In this document: positions 8,701 through 13,036 of the stretch, in pieces
How positions within the stretch are numbered: position 1 is the stretch's first letter
How the letters are laid out: each line of letters opens with the position of its first letter
From: Hyphochytrium catenoides
Taxonomy: Eukaryota; Sar; Hyphochytriomycetes; Hyphochytriales; Hyphochytriaceae
DNA length: 13,036 nucleotides
Assembly (NCBI GenBank): GCA_900088475.1
Contig: FLMG01003403.1
Location: forward strand, 1 to 13,036
Direction of reading: 5' to 3'
Translations under genes and position numbers: made by a program
Notes under the pieces: model-generated
Databases searched by the model: none
Told to the model about the DNA's origin: nothing
The model's input: the letters and a program-made list of their open reading frames with translations, nothing else

Positions 8701-9172
8701 CAAGGCCAGAAGCGAAGACTGTTCTCCTGGTGGTTTTGGATTATATATGGACAGAGGCAAGGAGAGACAAACGCCACGAGAGAAAAAGACACAGAGTGAG
8801 AGAGAAAGTGAAAGAAAGAGAGGTCACGCGAAAGAGTCATCAATAGAATAGTGCAGAAAGTGATAATCATCAAAGAGGTTCACTTCCGGTCGCAAGCGTT
8901 GACACGCAAGCGGCAAGAGCAAGGATGGCAGTGCGTCTTACCCCTTTGACAAAGAATCTCTTCTTAGTTCTGGAGTTGTACAGCTTGTTACCCCGAACAA
9001 TAATGGGGTCTAACGCATCCGACGTTGAGGCAAATATGCCGAGAAGAAGACCAGCCAAAGAGGCGAAGGCCAGCGACCTAAAAAGACCGACAGGCCATTT
9101 AGAGGAAGGCCTTAAAGTTAGCGCAATGGAAACAGAGGAAGACGGCGAAGGAGAGCTATGTGTGCAGGTCAT
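5736..9172 (-). CDS. GH72 beta-1,3-glucanosyltransferase-like type I membrane protein (7 exons)
   Basis: Exons in transcript order are 9172-8942, 8680-8537, 8272-8000, 7603-7132, 6969-6649, 6410-6066 and 5893-5736, giving 647 aa. An in-frame TGA lies 6 nt before the ATG, fixing the start. A hydrophobic signal segment at about 32-53 precedes DPIIVRGNKLYNS and RFFVKG, the classic GH72 opening. GINAVRLYNL, GIYVMISL, VVGNEV (acid/base Glu202) and IWGEFDG (nucleophile Glu323), then SGGFAYSY, follow the Gas/Gel family. Such enzymes cut a beta-1,3-glucan chain and transfer it to another, remodelling the wall; the substrate here is inferred. Residues about 374-500 are a Cys-containing region I do not recognise as CBM43. 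Residues 501-528 are EGF-like (C-x5-C-x4-C-x4-C-x-C-x8-C), then a Ser/Gly-rich linker, a membrane helix (about 564-588) and a tail of about 59 residues. Fungal relatives often have a GPI anchor instead. Confidence 0.88.
5894..6065 (-). other. Intron 6 of the GH72 gene (172 nt, phase 1) with tandem NAGNAG acceptor
   Basis: The donor is the full consensus GTAAGT after GCGCGAC. The acceptor region reads TCTAAGCAG, so splicing can occur after AAG (exon from 5896) or after CAG (exon from 5893). Both keep the frame and differ by one residue in the cytoplasmic tail (RARPELL or RARQLL). I used CAG as the stronger site. Confidence 0.75.
6411..6648 (-). other. Intron 5 of the GH72 gene (238 nt, phase 1) with a microsatellite polypyrimidine tract
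   Basis: The donor is GTAACC after AATTCAG and the acceptor is TTCCGCAG before TGACGC. The junction gives PPKNSVTQNTLCDGTL. A GA run at 6418-6435 on the + strand reads as CT in the transcript, right before the acceptor, so the microsatellite itself serves as the polypyrimidine tract. Confidence 0.83.
6970..7131 (-). other. Intron 4 of the GH72 gene (162 nt, phase 1)
   Basis: The donor is GTATGA after GTTGAAG and the acceptor is TTCCCTAG before GTGGCGA. The junction gives FNIVEGGDATVTGPPGG, linking the catalytic domain to the Cys-containing region. Confidence 0.8.
7604..7999 (-). other. Intron 3 of the GH72 gene (396 nt, phase 0)
   Basis: The donor is GTGAGG after GTTAAGCAG and the acceptor is CTGTGCCTCAG before TTCACC. 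The junction gives GICVKQFTKDLKNWM, which parallels the fungal VKAVTRDMKNYI segment. Open sequence upstream of the acceptor reads as a spurious N-terminal extension and is intron. Confidence 0.85.
8273..8536 (-). other. Intron 2 of the GH72 gene: apparent GC-AG intron (264 nt, phase 0)
   Basis: Exon 2 ends ATGCAG and the following bases are GCATGA; the acceptor is TATCGGCAG before GCCATGG. Joining gives YAKFMQAMEAMGIYVMISL, as the family requires. No GT donor nearby keeps frame and sequence: the nearest, GTACAA, would cut at phase 2 and misframe exon 3. Reading on past the donor meets TGA at once. The donor differs by one base from GTATGA, the donor of intron 4. Confidence 0.75.
8681..8941 (-). 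other. Intron 1 of the GH72 gene (261 nt, phase 0)
   Basis: The donor is GTAAGA after GTCAAAGGG and the acceptor is TTCTTCTGCAG before CTAACG. The junction gives RFFVKGLTYENAVND, continuous with the GH72 N-terminal strand. + strand GA-rich sequence at about 8760-8820 is CT-rich in the transcript. Confidence 0.88.
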
Positions 9173-9900
9173 CTTATCTCAAGATCCGACACAATGCCCG
9201 CTCCCTAGTACTGCACACTGCAACGACAAGTGCCTTCCTCTCTTTCCCGTCATTTTTTACCTTCTGCTCCAAGGCGTCATTGGGAACAAGATGAAGCTGG
9301 CAAAGGTTTGCAGATTACCCTGCCCGTGCCGAGTTGGAGAGGGGAGAGTGAAGTTCGGGAGCTCAAGAAGTCCCGATCTCCCCTTCTCTCTCTGACCTGC
9401 GCCTGAGACAAATCTCCACTTCGAATCTCTAACTCTAGAAAATATACAACCTAAACTAGTTGGACCGGACTGCGACCTTGCTCCTCCCAGCAATGCCGAG
9501 CGACTGCTGCTGAAGATCTAATAACCTTGCAGACAAGGAGAACGGAGCTTACGATGAACTTTTTGCACACTCCCTTGCGCACAAGACAGCAACATCTCAG
9601 AGAGGCGGAGCCCGAGAGAGAGACAGAGCACAAGGGAAAGAGAGAGAGAGAGAGAGACAGCTTTGGACCTGGCGTCGCGCTTCACGGCCCGACCTGTTGG
9701 TACCTTTGTGAAGACTAAGACGCAAGACAAAGAGACAGAGCGACGGAGAATAGACAGAACATAAGGGATAGTATATATATATCAGAAGACAGAGTGAGGA
9801 AGAGGCACGGAAAGAAGGGGTGAACTGTGAAGGCATCTGCGTCCTATCCCCTGCGGCCCCACCTGCCTTTTCCACCTTCTTATCCGACCCACACCTCCTA
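9173..9900. other. Upstream flank of the GH72 gene, probable promoter and leader
   Basis: This segment carries no credible ATG-initiated gene; frames on both strands are short and low complexity. It contains a GA run at 9638-9657 and a TA-rich element (TATATATATAT around 9771-9781). The latter is symmetrical and could act as a TATA-like element for the leftward gene, but it lies about 600 nt from its ATG, implying a long leader or an untranslated exon. Confidence 0.4.
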
Positions 9901-12192
9901 AATTAACTCAAAGTAATTTTTGATATGTAAATGTTGGTTATTGACAGAGGTCGTCTATATGGCTGTTTTCTTTTCTTGTGACTTATAAGTCTTCTTTGTC
10001 AATTTCTCATTTTAATTGACAACCAGGTTTACAGGACATGTGAATTAGCCGAAATTTTGTGTCCCACGTTGGGTTCCTCTGTGCCTGTTTGCAAATAGCT
10101 GGCAGTGTTCCGCAATAAATCAAGAATAAAGGCATTCCCAAGGCTATTGTATGGTGCCCTGTCAAGTCAAAGGCACCAGATGTGCCCACAGTCTGTCTTT
10201 TATAACCAACACACTAACAAGAACGCCCAAACCGCCAATGATAGTGAGAAACACTGGCAAAATTTCACAACTCTTTGATTTCGAAAAGGCATATTTCCAC
10301 CAGCTTCATAGACACAATAGACGCTTTCAAATCGTACAATGTTTCAAACCCTCAACTTCTATTTGATAGCGGTTAGCGGCAATTTCCGCGCTTTGTGATT
10401 GATGATGAATATTTGCGATCTTTGGGTTGGGATCTTCGTTTCTGTCTGGAGGAATCGTCCCTTTGCGTGCACAGTGATCTGATCTTCTTCATCGACGACG
10501 GCAGATGTTTCTCGAGGCGTCAACATAGATCTTCGGAGCGCAACGTTAGCTGCCTTCTTTGCTTTCGGTAAGAGGCGGGCAACTCTTCAGCTGGAAACTG
10601 TATTATTTCTAATTGAATTGCTCAGTGGATGGTGGGGTGGTGGTCAGCGCTACTCCGGAGTATTATTTTCCAGTTAACAATATTATGATGTGCGAAGGAA
10701 GCCGTTTCAAAGCTTTATAAGGAAGGTTGCTTTTTCTTCTATTCAGCATTTTCCTGCTGGAAGCAAGGAGAGAGATATAAGCATTCAGCTGCATTGTGGT
10801 ACTATCGAGCATCGAACGCCCCACCCAGGTAGCGGCCTATAAATAATATTGACATACATAGGGGATCTAGGGGATCTTTCTTAGCGTAATATAAGAGGGA
10901 GGAGCGTGCTGCGATGTACTACTACCTAAGGTGGTTGTGGGGCACACTTACTGGGAAGAAGGCCATGCATCTGACGAGTGATAATCTCTCTGGTTCTTTG
11001 CTGAAAATGACCAAGAAGCGTATAAGGTAGTAATTCTTCGAACCAAGAAGTCTGATGATGATTGTCGTCATCTTTATTTCTGGACGCAAAGAATTAGCAA
11101 ACCTATGTGGACTCTCACTCTTCTACTCTACGATAGTTTTATAGTCGTCTCAGTCTACTAACTATCAGCGGCCTTTTTGATTTCTCCCATGGTGCTGCTA
11201 CCTTTTCTGCTTGTTGGGGGGTGTCCTGGAAAACATCAGGTGCCGCTTTGTCCGGCATGAGGATTAAACTCTTTGCAGTTACTACATATTACTCTAGTAG
11301 GAGCTAAGGTTGGTCAACACAATTGTCACTTCGTCTATCTTCCCTGCACAACAACTGCGTCTCCTCATCGTAGCATGAAGGCTTCAGGGTGCAAAGAGCA
11401 AGCTATTGCTCTTCGTGCTTCTCTCCTTGCACGTTGAGTTGGACAAACTGAGCTTCACCCGTAAAGTGAGAGACAAGTTGGTAGAGATAATAAATGAGCG
11501 GTGCCACACGCATATATGGAAGGCATGCTAGGTGGGCCTAATGCTTACGCAAAATTTGACGTGATGCATCTCACCAAGACTGTGTCAAGATCTTCTATAT
11601 GCTTTATATATCACAGCCTAGGAGCTTCGCGTGGTAAAGAAGACCTGGGATAGGTAGGGTGTAAGAGAGCGTGCCAATAATGAAGGCTTAGCTGCGTCTT
11701 GCAAGGCATCGGGAAAATGAGCAGTGACTTGACGTTACACCTTAGTTCGTAATAGAAAACGCCTCTTTTGCTCTGACCACCACACTAGCAGACAACCAGA
11801 AAAGAATTAAGGGCAGAAGGCCGTCTGCGTGGGGCCCTGCAGCACGGACACGCCTTGTTGAACGCCTTAATAATCCTACAAGTACAGCCAAAGCAAGGGT
11901 ACCTTCAACCTAGCGCTTGGGCCTAGAGTGTCTAAAGGAAGGTGACCAACAAAGCGTCATACGAGCGAGAGGCAGAGAGCTTAGGTGAATCTCGGCCTTC
12001 TATCACATGACAAGCGCATCAGATTGTATTTGATTTCGCTGTCATGCTGCTGCTGATCCGCTGATCGGTATTCGTACGAGTACAAACATTTTGACGACGG
12101 CCGCTCAGTAGTGGACAGTCTCCACTTTGGGCCACTTCAATTGGTACGAGGAAGTGGAATGAAAATGAAGGAGAAAGAGCAGAATTTGTAAG

Positions 12193-12264
12193 CTGGTGAT
12201 AGTCACTCCAGACCCCATGAGATGTAATCTGGTGATAACCACTCCAGACCCCATGAGAAGTACA
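12193..12264. repeat. 36-bp tandem duplication (two copies)
   Basis: Copies at 12193-12228 and 12229-12264 share CTGGTGATA and CACTCCAGACCCCATGAGA, differing only at a few positions in the middle and at the end. The unit is a multiple of three, so reverse-strand reading yields a repeated peptide, but those frames lack an ATG and look non-coding. Confidence 0.9.
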
Positions 12265-12307
12265 AGTAAGATGTGTAACCAGACTATAACCAAACACAAC
12301 GCATACA

Positions 12308-12321
12308 CACGTGTATATAAG
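12308..12321 (+). promoter_or_regulatory. CACGTG box abutting TATATAAG: core-promoter-like element
   Basis: CACGTG (12308-12313), the E-box/G-box palindrome bound by bHLH or bZIP factors, is followed directly by TATATAAG (12314-12321), a good TATA box. About 45-170 nt downstream the + strand becomes pyrimidine-rich, as in leaders of this genome. No coding start follows within the window, so the element would serve an unseen rightward gene or RNA, or be a chance match. Confidence 0.35.
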
Positions 12322-13036
12322 ACGCCTGTCTCGCTTTCTTTAGTTGTGATGCCGTCGGTAGATTCAATGTAGCTTGAGAACCCTATTCTTCCTTTTCCTA
12401 TTCTTCTTTTCCCTCTTGTCCCGTTAATTCTTCTTTCTCTCGCTTCTTTGTCTTGTCCCGACAACTAACTCTCTGTCCTTCTCCTTCCATTCTTGAGACC
12501 CCTTTTCACCCTGTAGTTCTAGGAGAACTTGGATTATCTCTACAAGTACAACTCTTCTTCCAGTCTCTCCACCTGCTTTTCGCCTATCTATCTGCTTTGC
12601 TCCTTTCCCTTTCGTCGTGCGGCTTGATCGTAGATGATGTCGAACTGTCCCTCATCTCTTGAGGTTGCCCGTTGTTCTGTTGCACTACTAGAGTTCTAAG
12701 TAGCAGACTCAAATCTGCCAGCTTTTCGGACCTACGACTATAATTTATTACCGAGGAAGTAGAACGGCCAGACTGGGCACCTCCATCGCCTCATCATCAA
12801 CCCAGACTCCAGTACTGTTTTACAGTGCCAAAATTAAGGCGTTGTAGCCGTTAACGCACAGCAAAACTACATGGGGTTACGAAGGTCTCTTATAGAATTT
12901 CTAAGGCAGATATTTGTAGTTGTAGTATCTTGTCGTTGGCGTACTACGCTAATACTGTTTTAGCGAGGTTTATCCTCCATGCCATGCACTTTGCAGCCTG
13001 CCAGTAGTCGACCACTAATAGTCGTAATAAGAGCAA

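Larger units (their letters stand above)
9901..13036. other. Gene-free stretch
   Basis: About 3.1 kb have no frame I can connect to a protein family, and frames are closed at short intervals on both strands. The composition looks more AT-rich than the left side, and the CT/GA microsatellites so common before 9.7 kb are absent apart from a pyrimidine-rich patch at 12365-12490. Notable items are two AATAAA hexamers on the + strand (10114-10119, 10125-10130), a short AGGGGATCT tandem near 10859-10876, the 36-bp duplication and the TATA-like element listed separately. A divergent or spliced gene cannot be excluded. Confidence 0.5.

Noticed and set aside
9257-9493. - strand frame upstream of the GH72 ATG that could extend or precede the gene
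   Set aside because: It starts at TTG, and an in-frame stop sits directly before the GH72 ATG, so it cannot extend the protein without splicing.
10151-10573. Possible decayed reverse transcriptase: a frame with DFEKAYFH at about 10280, followed after a frameshift by an open stretch with FFIDDG
   Set aside because: The likeness to RT motifs is only a few residues, the two parts are in different frames, the second lacks a start, and no other retroelement feature (LTR, primer site, integrase) is visible.
12105-12464. - strand frame of 119 codons containing a repeated peptide from the 36-bp duplication
   Set aside because: It starts at TTG, has no recognisable domain and is periodic only because the DNA unit is a multiple of three.

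Overview
The window is eukaryotic nuclear DNA. Three protein genes can be read, and each becomes a full-length family member only after removing introns with consensus-like splice borders (136-481 nt, pyrimidine-rich tails). The left two thirds is full of CT/GA microsatellites in introns and gene flanks. The mix of a spliced COA7-type mitochondrial Sel1 protein, a GH72 glucan-remodelling enzyme and a divergent Ser/Thr kinase suggests a unicellular eukaryote. GH72 is best known from fungi and is also reported from some stramenopiles, so a stramenopile-type protist or alga is my guess, with low confidence.

Layout. (1) 268-1911, + strand: a two-exon Ser/Thr protein kinase (462 aa) with an N-terminus resembling a mitochondrial presequence, behind a CT-rich leader and a short upstream ORF. 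(2) 2271-4748, - strand, convergent with the kinase: a seven-exon COA7-like, cysteine-rich Sel1-repeat protein (274 aa). Its second intron carries a purine/pyrimidine tract of about 220 nt. (3) 4749-5735: about 1 kb between genes, with candidate poly(A) signals for the next gene. (4) 5736-9172, - strand: a seven-exon GH72 beta-1,3-glucanosyltransferase-like protein (647 aa) with signal peptide, catalytic domain, EGF-like module, one membrane helix and a cytoplasmic tail. One intron appears to use a GC-AG pair, and another has a tandem NAGNAG acceptor. (5) 9173-13036: almost 3.9 kb with no supportable gene. It contains a 36-bp tandem duplication and a CACGTG/TATATAAG core-promoter-like element near 12.3 kb.

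The genes do not form an obvious pathway. The kinase and the COA7-like protein could both be mitochondrial, while the GH72 protein would act at the cell surface or wall. I found no mobile element with intact coding capacity, CRISPR array, rRNA or tRNA. All exon joins were made by hand from splice consensus, reading phase and family resemblance.
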